Positions 44,102 to 53,366 of a stretch of DNA of 64,000 nucleotides are shown here, in pieces. The translations under genes and the position numbers were made by a program. The notes below the pieces were generated by a model. That model did not search any database, was not told the DNA's origin, and was given only the letters and a program-made list of their open reading frames with translations. This DNA is from JAJEAD01 sp965221555 (GTDB lineage: Bacteria; Pseudomonadota; Gammaproteobacteria; HK1): the NCBI GenBank assembly GCA_965221555.1, contig OZ244895.1:744001-808000 (forward strand), written 5' to 3'. Numbering within the stretch: position 1 is the first letter of the stretch; every line of letters starts with the position of its first letter.

Positions 44102-45001
44102 GTGAGCGCTATGGCAGGTACGACCACCGCTTCGCAGTGGGGGATCACGAACGACTACGCGCGCCTGCGCGACGTGCTGCTCGGAAAGCCGGAGTACTAC
44201 CGGTGGGTGGATGCCGGCCCGATCATCGCGCGGACTTTGCTGAACCAGGAGCGCACCGGGATCAGGTTCGATCTCCAGGTCGCGATGGCCCAGCATTCCG
44301 AGATGGTGAGCATCTACGAGAGCGAGGGCGTCACCTGCCACTACCTGGACGCCGACCCGGCGCTCCACCGCAACTTCTTCGCGCGCGACTCGAGCGCGAT
44401 GTCGCCGTGGGGCGCGCTCATCTGCCACATGCAGCTCAAGTGCCGGCGGGCGGACTACGTGACCGCGATCCGTTTCTACCAGGAGAATCGCATCCCGATC
44501 TGGCGCTACGCGAGCGCCGGGCACTTCGAGGGGGGCGACTTCGTCATCCTGGAGCCCGGCACCGTGCTCATCGGCTTCTGCGGGGAGCGCTCCGAGCAGG
44601 AAGGCTCCGAGCAGGTGGCGGGCTTCGTCCGCGAAGAGGGGTGGGAGGCGATGGTGGCGCCGATCTCGCGCGAGTTCGTGCACATGGACGGGCTCGTGGT
44701 GCCGCTCGCTCCCAAGCTGCTGGTGGCCTGCGTCGATGCGATGGAGGAGTGGCTGGTGCGGTGGCTGCGCGGGCGCGGCTTCGAGTTCGTCGATGTGGGC
44801 TATGCGGAGGCGAAGAATCTCGGGGTCAACCTGGTTGCGCTCGGCGATGACAAGGTGCTCTCGATGAAGGGCAGCCGCAAGCTCAACGAAAAGTTGCGCG
44901 CCCTCGGCTTCACCGTGTACGACCCCGACATGTCGATGTTCACCCACGGTGGGGGCGGCGTGCACTGCCTGAGCCAGGCGTTGCGCCGCGACGAGGATTG
45001 A
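44102..45001 (+). CDS. Dimethylarginine dimethylaminohydrolase / amidinotransferase-family protein
   Basis: Guanidine-modifying enzyme of the penta-beta-propeller fold that cleaves or transfers an amidino group through a Cys thiol. Visible are GHFEGGDFVIL (residues 140-150), H194-x-D196 in REFVHMDGL, and the nucleophile Cys289 in GGGGVHCLSQAL. At 299 aa it suits DDAH-like hydrolases, which split methylarginines to citrulline and methylamines; other members act on arginine or glycine-arginine. Start GTG/ATG choice: the frame opens at 44102, and an ATG at 44111 (MAGTTTASQWG) is an alternative. It lies 100 nt after the DUF1989 gene on the same strand. Confidence 0.85.
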   Translation: MSAMAGTTTASQWGITNDYARLRDVLLGKPEYYRWVDAGPIIARTLLNQERTGIRFDLQVAMAQHSEMVSIYESEGVTCHYLDADPALHRNFFARDSSAMSPWGALICHMQLKCRRADYVTAIRFYQENRIPIWRYASAGHFEGGDFVILEPGTVLIGFCGERSEQEGSEQVAGFVREEGWEAMVAPISREFVHMDGLVVPLAPKLLVACVDAMEEWLVRWLRGRGFEFVDVGYAEAKNLGVNLVALGDDKVLSMKGSRKLNEKLRALGFTVYDPDMSMFTHGGGGVHCLSQALRRDED

Positions 45002-45026
45002 CGAAACATCGTGCCCGGGCGGGCGC

Positions 45027-46115
45027 TCAGGCGCCGGCGGCGTCGAGCGGCAGGGCGACCCGGGCGCCGGTGCGCATCGCGCGCGTCACCGCGTCCGTCC
45101 ACTCCATGTAGGCGAGCGCGCTCGCAAAGTCGGTGTGGGTGACGGGCTCGATGCCGCGAATGGCGTTGATGAACTCCTCTTCCACGCGCCACCCTCCCCG
45201 CTTGCGCTTCGGGATCCTGACCCGAGACAGGGCGGGCTCCCCCCGCCGTCCCGCCTCGAGCACCATCAGGTCGGGGCTGCGTACCGGGCCCTGTGCCGCC
45301 GGGGTGCTGTGCAGGCGCAGGGTGCCCTCGGTCCCGCAGATGTACACCTCGACCGGCGGCAGGTGTCCGGCGACGCTGGACACGCAGAGACGCAGATATC
45401 CGCCCTGCTCCATTTCGCAGATGATCTCGACGTGGTCGGGGATGCTCATCGCCTGGCGGCGCCCCTGCCCGTCGAGGCGGTGGCGCACCACGCTTCGCCC
45501 CAATGCCTGGACGCTGCGCGCGGGGCCGAGCCAGCGCAGGATCGCCTCGTACCAGATCCCCATCGACATGATGTTGTTTCCGGAGACGCTCCGATCCTCG
45601 CGCCAGTGCATCGGGGTGTCCCAGGCGGGAAAATCGCCGTCGCTGATGCGCGCGTCGACCGCGATGAGATCGCCGATATAGCCCTCACTCACCATCTCCA
45701 CGATGGTGCGGTCGAAGGGCAGGGTCATCGGCGAGGGCACGATCTGGGCAACCAGGGCGGGATGGCAGCGCGAGACATCCAGCATTGCCTGCGCTTCGAC
45801 CGCGTTCGTCGCCATGCGCGCCTCGCAGAGCACGTGCTTGCCCGCCTCCAGTGCCGCTATCGTGAGCGTGGCGTGCATGTAGGGCCAGGTTCCGATGCAC
45901 ACCGCATCGATGTCTTCGTCGTCGAGTATCGCCGTCCAGTGTTCATGGACCCGCGGGATGCCGAAGGTCTCCGCCACTCTGCGGCCGGAGGCGAGAGAGC
46001 GGTTGGCGACCGCGACCACGTCCACCCCCGCAAGTGCCTTGAAACCAGGGATATGGCGCCGGGTGGTGTTGGCGCCGGCGCCAATCAGGCCGACCTTGAT
46101 GGATTGCGCGCTCAT
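45027..46115 (-). CDS. Gfo/Idh/MocA-family oxidoreductase
   Basis: NAD(P)-dependent dehydrogenase of the glucose-fructose oxidoreductase and inositol dehydrogenase group, acting on a sugar or cyclitol. The N-terminal Rossmann motif is KVGLIGAGANTTRRHIPGF, EAGKHVLCEARMATN replaces the common EKP motif (Glu-Lys-Pro Lys not evident), and the C-terminal beta-sheet domain follows. It has 362 aa from ATG 46115; a longer frame upstream lacks similarity. It is convergent with the DDAH-like gene. The changed EKP motif makes catalysis less certain. Confidence 0.85.
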   Translation of the reverse strand: MSAQSIKVGLIGAGANTTRRHIPGFKALAGVDVVAVANRSLASGRRVAETFGIPRVHEHWTAILDDEDIDAVCIGTWPYMHATLTIAALEAGKHVLCEARMATNAVEAQAMLDVSRCHPALVAQIVPSPMTLPFDRTIVEMVSEGYIGDLIAVDARISDGDFPAWDTPMHWREDRSVSGNNIMSMGIWYEAILRWLGPARSVQALGRSVVRHRLDGQGRRQAMSIPDHVEIICEMEQGGYLRLCVSSVAGHLPPVEVYICGTEGTLRLHSTPAAQGPVRSPDLMVLEAGRRGEPALSRVRIPKRKRGGWRVEEEFINAIRGIEPVTHTDFASALAYMEWTDAVTRAMRTGARVALPLDAAGA

Positions 46116-46462
46116 GCCGGGAGGTCTCTCCGGGTGATGGGTGGTCGCGCCAATCTTCGCACGCCGCCGCGCGCGGCACACGGACACAACGCATGCACGC
46201 CCCCTTCCCGCGCCCGCAGGGTGTCACTCGCATCCCTCCGGGTCGCGTCCGGAAACGGGCCTGGTCGCCGTGTGGGTCCGACGACCCTCAACATCTTCGG
46301 CGCGTGGGGACCGCATACGGGCGCAACGCATACACTTCCGCATCCCGGGGGCGGGCGCTGCGCCGCGAGGGCGTCGCGGGTGGCGGTGCCGGGAGCCGCG
46401 CATCCGCGGGCGCCGGGCACCCGGGGCCTCCGCCTCCTCCGACGTCTCGCAGGTTTGCCGTC
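46116..46462. other. Divergent intergenic region, nothing recognised
   Basis: About 347 bp between the Gfo/Idh gene and the hydratase gene. Two related short phrases, ACAACGCATGCAC near 46188 and GCAACGCATACAC near 46323, are 135 bp apart and might be regulator sites. No gene or repeat-family copy is seen. Confidence 0.3.
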
Positions 46463-47257
46463 ATGACTACTGAATTACCCGACTCCCTGATCGCCGACGT
46501 GTCCGAAGGCGTTGCCACGCTCACTTTCAACCGTCCCGGCAAGCACAACGCGATCAACCATGACATGTGGCGCGGGATCGGTACCGCGATGCGCGCGTTC
46601 GAGGCCGACGACGAGGTGCTCGTGATCGTGGTGAGCGGTGCGGGGGGCCGGGCTTTCTCCGCCGGTGCGGACATCTCGGAGTTCGAGAGCCAGCGCAATC
46701 AGGAGACCCTGGATGCCTACAATCGCGCCGCCGCCGACAGCTATGGCGCATTGCGAGACAGCGCGAAGCCGACCATCGCCCGGATCGACGGCTACTGCAT
46801 CGGGGGCGGTCTCGGGGTCGCGCTCGGCTGCGATCTGCGCATCGCGTCGGATCGGTCCCGTTTCGGGATTCCCGCCGCCCGCCTCGGCCTCGGCTACGAG
46901 TACGAGGGGCTCAAGGAACTCGTGGACCTCGTGGGGCCATCGGGAGCGAAGGAGATCATGTTCACCGCGCGGCGCTTCGATGCCCGCGAGGCGGCCGCGC
47001 TCGGACTTCTGAACCGAGTCGTCGCCCCCGAGGAGCTCGACGCGGTGGTCCAGGAGTACGCGACCCGGATTGCCGCGAACGCCCCGCTCACCGTGCGCGC
47101 GAGCAAGCGCATCGTCGCCGAAGCGCTCAAGGACCCCGAGCGGCGCGACCTCGCCCTGTGCGCGCGCCTGGTGGCCGAGTGCTACGCGAGCGAGGACTAT
47201 GTCGAAGGCCGCCGGGCCTTCATGGAGAAGCGGGAACCGCGCTTCCGGGGACGCTGA
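46463..47257 (+). CDS. Enoyl-CoA hydratase/isomerase (crotonase) family protein
   Basis: A 264-aa crotonase-fold enzyme working on a CoA thioester. The oxyanion-hole segments are present: GGRAFSAGADISEF (about residues 58-71) and GGGLGVALGCDLRIAS, followed by FGIPAARLGLGYE. The usual catalytic Glu of hydratases is not clear, as the second acidic position reads RLGLGYEYEG, so it could be a decarboxylase, isomerase or lyase of the family. The ATG at 46463 begins MTTELPDSL; longer in-frame reading upstream is non-family. No other beta-oxidation gene is close. Confidence 0.86.
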   Translation: MTTELPDSLIADVSEGVATLTFNRPGKHNAINHDMWRGIGTAMRAFEADDEVLVIVVSGAGGRAFSAGADISEFESQRNQETLDAYNRAAADSYGALRDSAKPTIARIDGYCIGGGLGVALGCDLRIASDRSRFGIPAARLGLGYEYEGLKELVDLVGPSGAKEIMFTARRFDAREAAALGLLNRVVAPEELDAVVQEYATRIAANAPLTVRASKRIVAEALKDPERRDLALCARLVAECYASEDYVEGRRAFMEKREPRFRGR

Positions 47258-47413
47258 AGCACGGGCCGGCGAGCCGCTCGCGGTCGCGTTGGCCGTCCTG
47301 GCGGCACTGACTCCGAATCGCCTGTCGACAGGATCGCGGCCGAACCGGGTTGCCGGTGCGATTTCAGTTTAAGAATGATCTGCGCCCCTGGCCCGGTATC
47401 GCTTCCCGTCCGC

Positions 47414-47452
47414 GACACCTCACCGATTCACGGCCGCGGACGTCATCTGCAC
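47414..47452. repeat. Left-end fragment of intergenic repeat family A
   Basis: ACACCTCACCGATTCACGGC then GCGGACGTCAT resembles the left terminal part of family A copies. Only about 40 bp match, and no right end is found before the next gene. Confidence 0.35.
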
Positions 47453-47519
47453 GCCCTCGCTTCGTCGAGCGGTGAGATCCGGCGGCCAGCCCGGCTTCGC
47501 CGTCGATTCCGGTCCAAGG

Positions 47520-49052
47520 CTATCGCAGCAGGGCGCGCGCTTCCGTCTTCTGCCACGCTTCCCGGTAGCTGCGCTGCCAGCGGCGATACGGGTCGTTGTC
47601 GACCGCGTGATCCCAGACCGGCGCCCGACCCCGGCGGTTGGCCTCGAAGACGGTCGCTCGGCGCTGAACGCTTTGCGCGATGAGCGAAGGCAGGCTCGCG
47701 GGATCCCATTGCCTGAGGATCTCCCGCTGCAGTTCATCCCGCGTCGAGGCGTGGGCGGGGTCCGGCGCGAGATCGACGCGCTCGTCGGGATCCGTGTGGA
47801 GGTCGAAGAGCAGGGGTGCCGACTCCTCGCAATGGACGAGCTTGTAGCGGTCGCGCCGTATCATCAGCCACGGCTCCGGCACGCCCTCGCCGCAGTACTC
47901 GGCCAGCACGTCGTGTCCTTCGGTGTCACGGTTTCCGCGCAGGTGTCCCGTGAGGCTTCGGCCATCTACCGGACTTGCGAGGCTGTCTGTGCCGCCGCCG
48001 TTCGCGAGGTCCACGAGCGTCGGCAGCAGATCGACGAGCGAGACCGGAGCAGACACCCGTGCCGCATCGATTGCGCCGGGGCAGTGAAACACGAGGGGCA
48101 CCCGTGCCGACCACTCGAAGAAGCTGCGCAGCCCCCAGAGTCCGCGCTCGCCCAGCATGTTCCCGTGATCGGCCGTGATCACCACGATGGTGTCGGGGGC
48201 GAGGCGGGTTGCCTCGAGGGCGCTGCGGATCTGTCCGATCCGGTCGTCGATGTGGCTGAGCATCGCGAAGTAGGCATGACGGGCGCGTCGCACCTGCTCG
48301 TCGCTCAAGTCCGTTTGCCCCATGCCACCGAACTCGTAGAGATGCCGGCTCACCGGGTCGTAGCGCTCGACCGGGATCGGGGCCACGCTTGGCATGGGTA
48401 TCTCGCGGTCGTCGTAGCGATTCCAGTACTCCGCTGGCGAGGCGAAAGGCGGATGAGGCTGAATGAAGGACACGGTCATGAGGAATGGCCGATCGGCTTC
48501 CTCCCGGGCCATCTCGTAGATCCTGTTGACGGAGGTGAAGCTGACCTCGTCGTCGTAGTCGATGCCGAGGCTTCGTATGCAGGGACCGGCCTCCACCACC
48601 TCGTCGAGATTCGGATAGTCGGGAAACTCGTCGTCTTCCCAGCGTGCGCCTCCGGGCCGTGGACCCCACCCGAAGTCCGAGGGCACCACGTCGCTCGTCA
48701 GCCGTTCCTCGAACCCGTGGAGCTGATCGGGACCCACGAAGTGCATCTTGCCCGAGAGAATCGTCCGGTAGCCCGCGAGGCGCAGATGGTGGGCAAACGT
48801 GGGAATGCTGGCCGGCAGCTCGCTGCCATTGTCGTAAACGCCGACCTTCGAGGGCAGGAGGCCGGTCAGCAGGGACGCGCGGGACGGCCCGCAGAGCGGG
48901 GCATTGCAGTAGGCGTTTTCGAAGACGACGCCTTCCTCTGCGAGCCGTCGCATGTACGGGGCCTTGATCGTGGTATTGCCGTACATGGGCAATGCCTGGG
49001 CGCTCATGAAGTCGGCCATGATGATGACGATGTTCGGTCGAGCTGCGGCCAC
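47520..49052 (-). CDS. betC: Choline-sulfatase-like type I sulfatase
   Basis: Formylglycine sulfatase of 510 aa that resembles BetC. The modification motif is C54-G-P-S-R in APLCGPSRASLLTG, where Cys becomes formylglycine. The stretch from IPTFAHHLRLAGYRT through SGKMHFVGPDQLHGFEERL and VVPSDFGWGP is what I recall from BetC enzymes, which split choline-O-sulfate to choline. Metal ligands are in IIMADFM and TADHGNMLGERGLW; BetC has a second Asp where MADF has Phe, a change to check. The C-terminal choline-sulfatase domain (RRATVFEANRRGRAPVWDH) is present. No signal peptide, so cytoplasmic. It lies 54 nt downstream of an alpha/beta hydrolase on the same strand. Confidence 0.75.
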   Translation of the reverse strand: MAAARPNIVIIMADFMSAQALPMYGNTTIKAPYMRRLAEEGVVFENAYCNAPLCGPSRASLLTGLLPSKVGVYDNGSELPASIPTFAHHLRLAGYRTILSGKMHFVGPDQLHGFEERLTSDVVPSDFGWGPRPGGARWEDDEFPDYPNLDEVVEAGPCIRSLGIDYDDEVSFTSVNRIYEMAREEADRPFLMTVSFIQPHPPFASPAEYWNRYDDREIPMPSVAPIPVERYDPVSRHLYEFGGMGQTDLSDEQVRRARHAYFAMLSHIDDRIGQIRSALEATRLAPDTIVVITADHGNMLGERGLWGLRSFFEWSARVPLVFHCPGAIDAARVSAPVSLVDLLPTLVDLANGGGTDSLASPVDGRSLTGHLRGNRDTEGHDVLAEYCGEGVPEPWLMIRRDRYKLVHCEESAPLLFDLHTDPDERVDLAPDPAHASTRDELQREILRQWDPASLPSLIAQSVQRRATVFEANRRGRAPVWDHAVDNDPYRRWQRSYREAWQKTEARALLR

Positions 49053-49106
49053 GGCTTTCCTCCTTGTATCAGACTGCGCGCGCCGGCCCGCCGCGCGGTG
49101 GGCGGA

Positions 49107-49880
49107 TCAGGCGAGCGACGCGAGAAAGCGGTCCAAGACCGCGTTCAGAGATTCGGGGCGTTCGAGCGCAATGGCATGGCCAGCGGCCGGGACGACATCG
49201 AGGTGCGATCCCGCAATGCCCTGGTGCAGTCTTCTCGAGCCTTCGATCCAGGTCTCCTGATCTCCGGAGACAATTGCCGTCGGCAGTTCCAGCTCTCCGA
49301 GCCGATCCTCGAGGTCGAAGGTCCGGCAGGTTTCGAGATCCGCCTTGCATACCGCAGCGGGGGCGGCGCGAAGCTGCAGGTCGTAGGCGTCCCTGGTTTC
49401 CTGGGAGGTTTCTTTCGCGAAGAGAAAGTCAAGGTTGTCGCGATATGCCGCCTCGGGGTCTCGGTCCCAGGTGTCGATTTCCCCCTGCTCGACTACCCAG
49501 TCGGGGGAAGAGCCCACTGGCACAAGGCCCGAAAGCGCGCGCGGGCGGTACGCAGCGAACGCGACCGCCATCGACCCGCCCATGGAATGCCCGCAGAACA
49601 CGAAGGGCGCCAGATCGAGGGCATCGACGAGTTCGGCAAGAAATGCCAGGTGTTCCCCCGCGCCCCTAAGGACCGGGCCCTCGGAGTCTCCGTGGGCGGG
49701 CAGATCGACCGCAAGCGGAGTGTGGCGGTCGTGCAGGTGCCGATAGACGTGGCGCCAGTACTTCGAGTTGTCGCAGGCGCCGTGCACCAGAAGCACGAGT
49801 TGGCCACGTGGATTATCGGCTCGTGCGTCTGAAGGGAGGCGGTAATGCACCCGCCGTTCTCCGATCTCGATGTGAGGCAT
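49107..49880 (-). CDS. Alpha/beta-fold hydrolase
   Basis: A 257-aa serine hydrolase. The oxyanion region is LVLLVHGACDNSKYWRHV, the nucleophile Ser is in FCGHSMGGSMAVAF, the acid is likely the Asp in IVSGDQETWIEG, and the catalytic His is in VVPAAGHAIALERPE. Start ATG 49880 (MPHIEIGERRVHYRL); the longer upstream frame is not family-like. It is upstream of the choline-sulfatase-like gene in a probable two-gene operon and divergent from the gamma-glutamyltransferase gene. The substrate is unknown. Confidence 0.87.
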   Translation of the reverse strand: MPHIEIGERRVHYRLPSDARADNPRGQLVLLVHGACDNSKYWRHVYRHLHDRHTPLAVDLPAHGDSEGPVLRGAGEHLAFLAELVDALDLAPFVFCGHSMGGSMAVAFAAYRPRALSGLVPVGSSPDWVVEQGEIDTWDRDPEAAYRDNLDFLFAKETSQETRDAYDLQLRAAPAAVCKADLETCRTFDLEDRLGELELPTAIVSGDQETWIEGSRRLHQGIAGSHLDVVPAAGHAIALERPESLNAVLDRFLASLA

Positions 49881-50139
49881 CAGCTTCTCCCCGAAGTCGA
49901 TGAAAGGGTTCGGCCGGTCTGGGTACCGGTACCGCTCCCCGGCAGACCGCGCCGGGTGGCGAGTCTGCCGAGGCTGCGAGTGAAGATACGCGGTGCTGGC
50001 GAAGCGCATCAATGCATCTCCACCGGTAGCTTTCCCGATCGCCGCATGCGACGCTTCCCGCCCGGGCCCTCGGGTGGCGCCGCGTGGCGTGCCGAGGAAA
50101 CGCTCGGCGCGCGCCAGCGCCACACGCGGGATCGCGAAT

Positions 50140-51759
50140 ATGCCGGATGCGATGATCGTCAGCCTGCAGCCCGATGCGGTGGAAGCCGGGGCCGAGGTGC
50201 TGAAGGCGGGGGGCAACGCGGTGGATGCCGCGCTTGCCTGCGCCTTCGTGCAGACGGTGGTCGATCCGCTCATGTGCGGCGTCGCGGGCTTCGGCAGCAT
50301 GCACGTCTATCTGCCGGACCGCGGGGTGCACGAAGTCGTGGATTTTCACGGCCGAGTGCCCGCGGCCGCCACGCCGGACATGTGGCAGGACCGGATCGTG
50401 GGGGAGACCGACGACGGTTTCGGCTTCGTGCTGGAGGGCGCGGTGAACGATCTCGGCTACCAGTCGATCACCACCCCGGGCACGCTCAAGGCGCTTGGAG
50501 AAGTGCACGCGCGCCATGCGTCGCTCGGCTGGCGGGACGTGATCGATCCCGCCATCCGTACCGCAAGGGAGGGCTTTGTCGTAACTCCCGGGGTGCACGG
50601 CTACTGGACCGGCAGCGAAGACGATGTGCCGGGACGGGTCCGGGTCGGCGAACGCCTCGCCTTCAGCGCATATGGCCGGCGCATCTACTGCGACGAGCAT
50701 GGCGAACCCCGGCCGGTGGGAAGCACGGTAAGGAACCCGGACCTGGCGGATACCTACGCGCGGGTGGCCACCGGTGGTGCGGACGACTTCTATCGAGGAG
50801 ACATCGCGGATCGGATCGATGCGGACATGCGCGCCAACGGCGGGCTTCTCCGCGGGCGCGACCTCCACGCTTACCGGACCGAGACCACGAAGCCCCTGTG
50901 GGGCACTTACCGGGGTCTGGACATCGCGACCAATCGGCCGCCGGGCGGCGGCGTGATGTTGATCGAAATGCTCAACATGCTCGAGTGCTTCGACCTGAGA
51001 GGCATGGGGCACAACTCGCCCGGATACATTCGAACCCTTGCCGAGGTGATGAAGATCGCGACCGCGGACAAGGACCGCCATGTGGGGGACCCGCGCTTCA
51101 CGGATGTGCCTCTCGACCGACTGACCGACAAGGGCTACGCGGCCGAGCGCGCGGCGTTCATATCGGGAGGCGGCCGCAGTCATGTGGAGAGACTGGCGCT
51201 GTCGGAGTCGCCAGGAACCACCCACCTGTGCGTGGTCGACAAGCGGGGCGCCATCGTCACCATGACGCATTCGCTGGGCATGATGTCGGGCGTGATCACC
51301 CCTGGACTGGGGTTCATGTACAACGGGTGCATGGCGGTGTTCGACCCCCGGCCGGGCCGCACGGGCTCCATCGAGCCGGGGAAGTCACGATTCAGCTCCA
51401 TGTGCCCCACGATCCTCTTCGACCGGGGCCGGCCCTTGCTTGCGCTTGGCGCTCCCGGGGGCACGCAGATTGCGATGGGGGTTCTGCAGACGATCGTGAA
51501 CTTCGTCGACTTCGGTATGACCCCGCAGGAGGCGGTGCTGGCCCCGCGATTCTCCGCGACGAGCGACACCGTCCTCGTGACGGCGCGGATACCGCGTTAC
51601 CGCTATCGGGAGCTCGAGTCGCAAGGCTATCGCTTCCGCCGCAGCCCCAGCAGCTATGAGATCGCCTCGGTGCACGCGATCGGATTCGACGAGAACGGTG
51701 AACCGTCGGGGGCCGCGGACATTCCCTACGGTGGCGGCATGGCGTTGCGGATCGACTGA
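50140..51759 (+). CDS. Gamma-glutamyltransferase family protein
   Basis: N-terminal-nucleophile enzyme that cleaves or transfers gamma-glutamyl groups from glutathione, gamma-glutamyl amides or poly-gamma-glutamate. The proenzyme would self-cleave before Thr360 in ESPGTTHLCVVD. Other motifs are LKAGGNAVDAALACAFVQTV, GVAGFGSM (usual GIGGGG is changed), RPPGGGVMLIEMLNM and GLGFMYNG. It has 539 aa from ATG 50140 (MPDAMIVSLQPDAVEAG). An ATG at 49993 is in frame but its extra 49 residues are Arg/Pro-rich and not a normal signal peptide, so the export route is unclear. It is followed 78 nt later by a CapA-like gene. Confidence 0.87.
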   Translation: MPDAMIVSLQPDAVEAGAEVLKAGGNAVDAALACAFVQTVVDPLMCGVAGFGSMHVYLPDRGVHEVVDFHGRVPAAATPDMWQDRIVGETDDGFGFVLEGAVNDLGYQSITTPGTLKALGEVHARHASLGWRDVIDPAIRTAREGFVVTPGVHGYWTGSEDDVPGRVRVGERLAFSAYGRRIYCDEHGEPRPVGSTVRNPDLADTYARVATGGADDFYRGDIADRIDADMRANGGLLRGRDLHAYRTETTKPLWGTYRGLDIATNRPPGGGVMLIEMLNMLECFDLRGMGHNSPGYIRTLAEVMKIATADKDRHVGDPRFTDVPLDRLTDKGYAAERAAFISGGGRSHVERLALSESPGTTHLCVVDKRGAIVTMTHSLGMMSGVITPGLGFMYNGCMAVFDPRPGRTGSIEPGKSRFSSMCPTILFDRGRPLLALGAPGGTQIAMGVLQTIVNFVDFGMTPQEAVLAPRFSATSDTVLVTARIPRYRYRELESQGYRFRRSPSSYEIASVHAIGFDENGEPSGAADIPYGGGMALRID

Positions 51760-51837
51760 GATCCGCCTCCTCCGGCGGCCGCCTCCCGTCTCCATCGGGC
51801 GGGGCACTTCCTTCCACTGCGACCAGGAGGGCGAGCC

Positions 51838-53223
51838 ATGCTGTACAGCGCGGAGAGCGGCGACTTCCAGATCATAGTAACCGGTGATTCGATCATCACC
51901 CGTCGCATGTCGGTGTTCCGGGAGCCGGACTTTCGCAAGCTCGTCGAACTCCTGCGAGCAAGCGACGTCAGCGTCACCAACGCCGAGATTCTGTTCCACA
52001 ACTACGAGGATCCTCCGACGACGATTTCCGGGGGAACCTACATGCGTGCCGAGCCGGAGCTGATCGAGGAGCTGGCGTTTCTGGGAATCGACATGGTGGC
52101 CTGCGCGAACAACCATGCCTACGATTTCGGCGAGAACGGCGTGCTGACCAACCTTCGGTACCTGGAGCGGCACGGCATGCCGCATGCGGGCACCGGGCGC
52201 GACTTGACCGAGGCGCGCGCACCCGCCTATCTGGATACGCCGAGGGGCCGGGTCGCGCTCATCTCCGTCACTTCCTCCGGGCCTCAGGGCATGCGGGCCG
52301 CAGAGCAGTGGCGCGACGGTAAGGGCCGGCCGGGCGCCAATCTTCTCCGCTACACCACCGCATACACGGTGGACCGACCCGTGTTCGATGCGCTGCGCAG
52401 AATGAGCCGGGAGCTCGGCTTCGAGGCGCAGAAGGCCTATCGCGCCGCCAACCCCGTATGGCAGGGGCCGCTTCCGGAAGATAGCGATACGCGTTTCTAC
52501 CTGCCCAATCTGAACGACGAGAGCCAGTACAGCGATCCCAACGGCAATCTGTTCATGCTGGGCGATGCCTTCGAGATCCATCACCTCGTGAACGAGGAAG
52601 ATCGCGAAGGGAACCTCGAACGTATCCGCGACGCCCGCCGTCAGGCGGACTGGGTCATCGTCAGCATGCATACGCACGAGAAGGGCAAGAGCGTCGACGA
52701 TCCCTCAGGAATGGTGGTCGACTTTGCCCGAGCCTGCGTCGACGCCGGGGCCGACGTGTTCTCCGGGCACGGCCCCCATCTCGATCGGGGAATCGAGATC
52801 TACCGGGGAAAACCGATCTTCTACTCCCTCGGGCACCTCATCTTCCAAAACGATACCGTGAGCAGAGCGCAGTGGGAGGCACTGAAGAACGCTTCGCTCG
52901 GCCCGAAGGCCACGCCCGCCGACTACTACGACGCGCGATCCGGACGGGAACATCTCGACGAGTGGCGGGACTATGCCGACTCGGCCTTTCGGTGGCGCAA
53001 TGCGGTGGCGGTCATAAACTTCGAGGGGAAGAAGCTCGGCGAGGTAAGGCTCTACCCCATCGACCTCGGCTTCAAGAGAGCACGCTCCCAGCGGGGAAGA
53101 CCGCTGCTGGCGCGCGGAGAGGTGGCGCAAGAGGTTCTAGAGCTGTTCCGCCGCCTCTCGCGGCCTTTCGGCACCGACGTGGAGATAGAGGGGGAGGTCG
53201 GAGTCATCCGGGGGTCCCGGTAG
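51838..53223 (+). CDS. CapA-family metallophosphatase-like protein (poly-gamma-glutamate capsule type)
   Basis: A 461-aa protein of the CapA / PgsA calcineurin-like family. Motifs are IIVTGDSIITRR near the start, SVTNAEILF, ANNHAYDFGENG, HTHEKG and SGHGPHLDRGIEIYRGKPI, all metal-site-like. In Bacillus CapA helps make or export poly-gamma-glutamate, but most homologues in other phyla have unknown roles. No membrane anchor or signal is seen. The ATG at 51838 follows AGGAGGGCGAGCC. The neighbouring gamma-glutamyltransferase is the family that also includes the capsule enzyme CapD, so a link to gamma-glutamyl polymers or conjugates is suggested; CapB and CapC are absent. Confidence 0.84.
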   Translation: MLYSAESGDFQIIVTGDSIITRRMSVFREPDFRKLVELLRASDVSVTNAEILFHNYEDPPTTISGGTYMRAEPELIEELAFLGIDMVACANNHAYDFGENGVLTNLRYLERHGMPHAGTGRDLTEARAPAYLDTPRGRVALISVTSSGPQGMRAAEQWRDGKGRPGANLLRYTTAYTVDRPVFDALRRMSRELGFEAQKAYRAANPVWQGPLPEDSDTRFYLPNLNDESQYSDPNGNLFMLGDAFEIHHLVNEEDREGNLERIRDARRQADWVIVSMHTHEKGKSVDDPSGMVVDFARACVDAGADVFSGHGPHLDRGIEIYRGKPIFYSLGHLIFQNDTVSRAQWEALKNASLGPKATPADYYDARSGREHLDEWRDYADSAFRWRNAVAVINFEGKKLGEVRLYPIDLGFKRARSQRGRPLLARGEVAQEVLELFRRLSRPFGTDVEIEGEVGVIRGSR

Positions 53224-53366
53224 ACCGTGGCGCGATCCGCCGCGCGAACAGGCTGGCGAAGCCGCAATGCGTCCTGCGCGGGAGGGTCGCCTCGAAGCTC
53301 GACCTTGAGTGGACTATGATGCCTGCTCGCCACGTCGAGCGTTCGTCCCGAGCCTGAAGAGTATCC

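Noticed and set aside
47472..49832. 786-codon open frame on the plus strand
   Set aside because: Antisense to the choline-sulfatase-like and hydrolase genes, both of which show intact active-site motifs.
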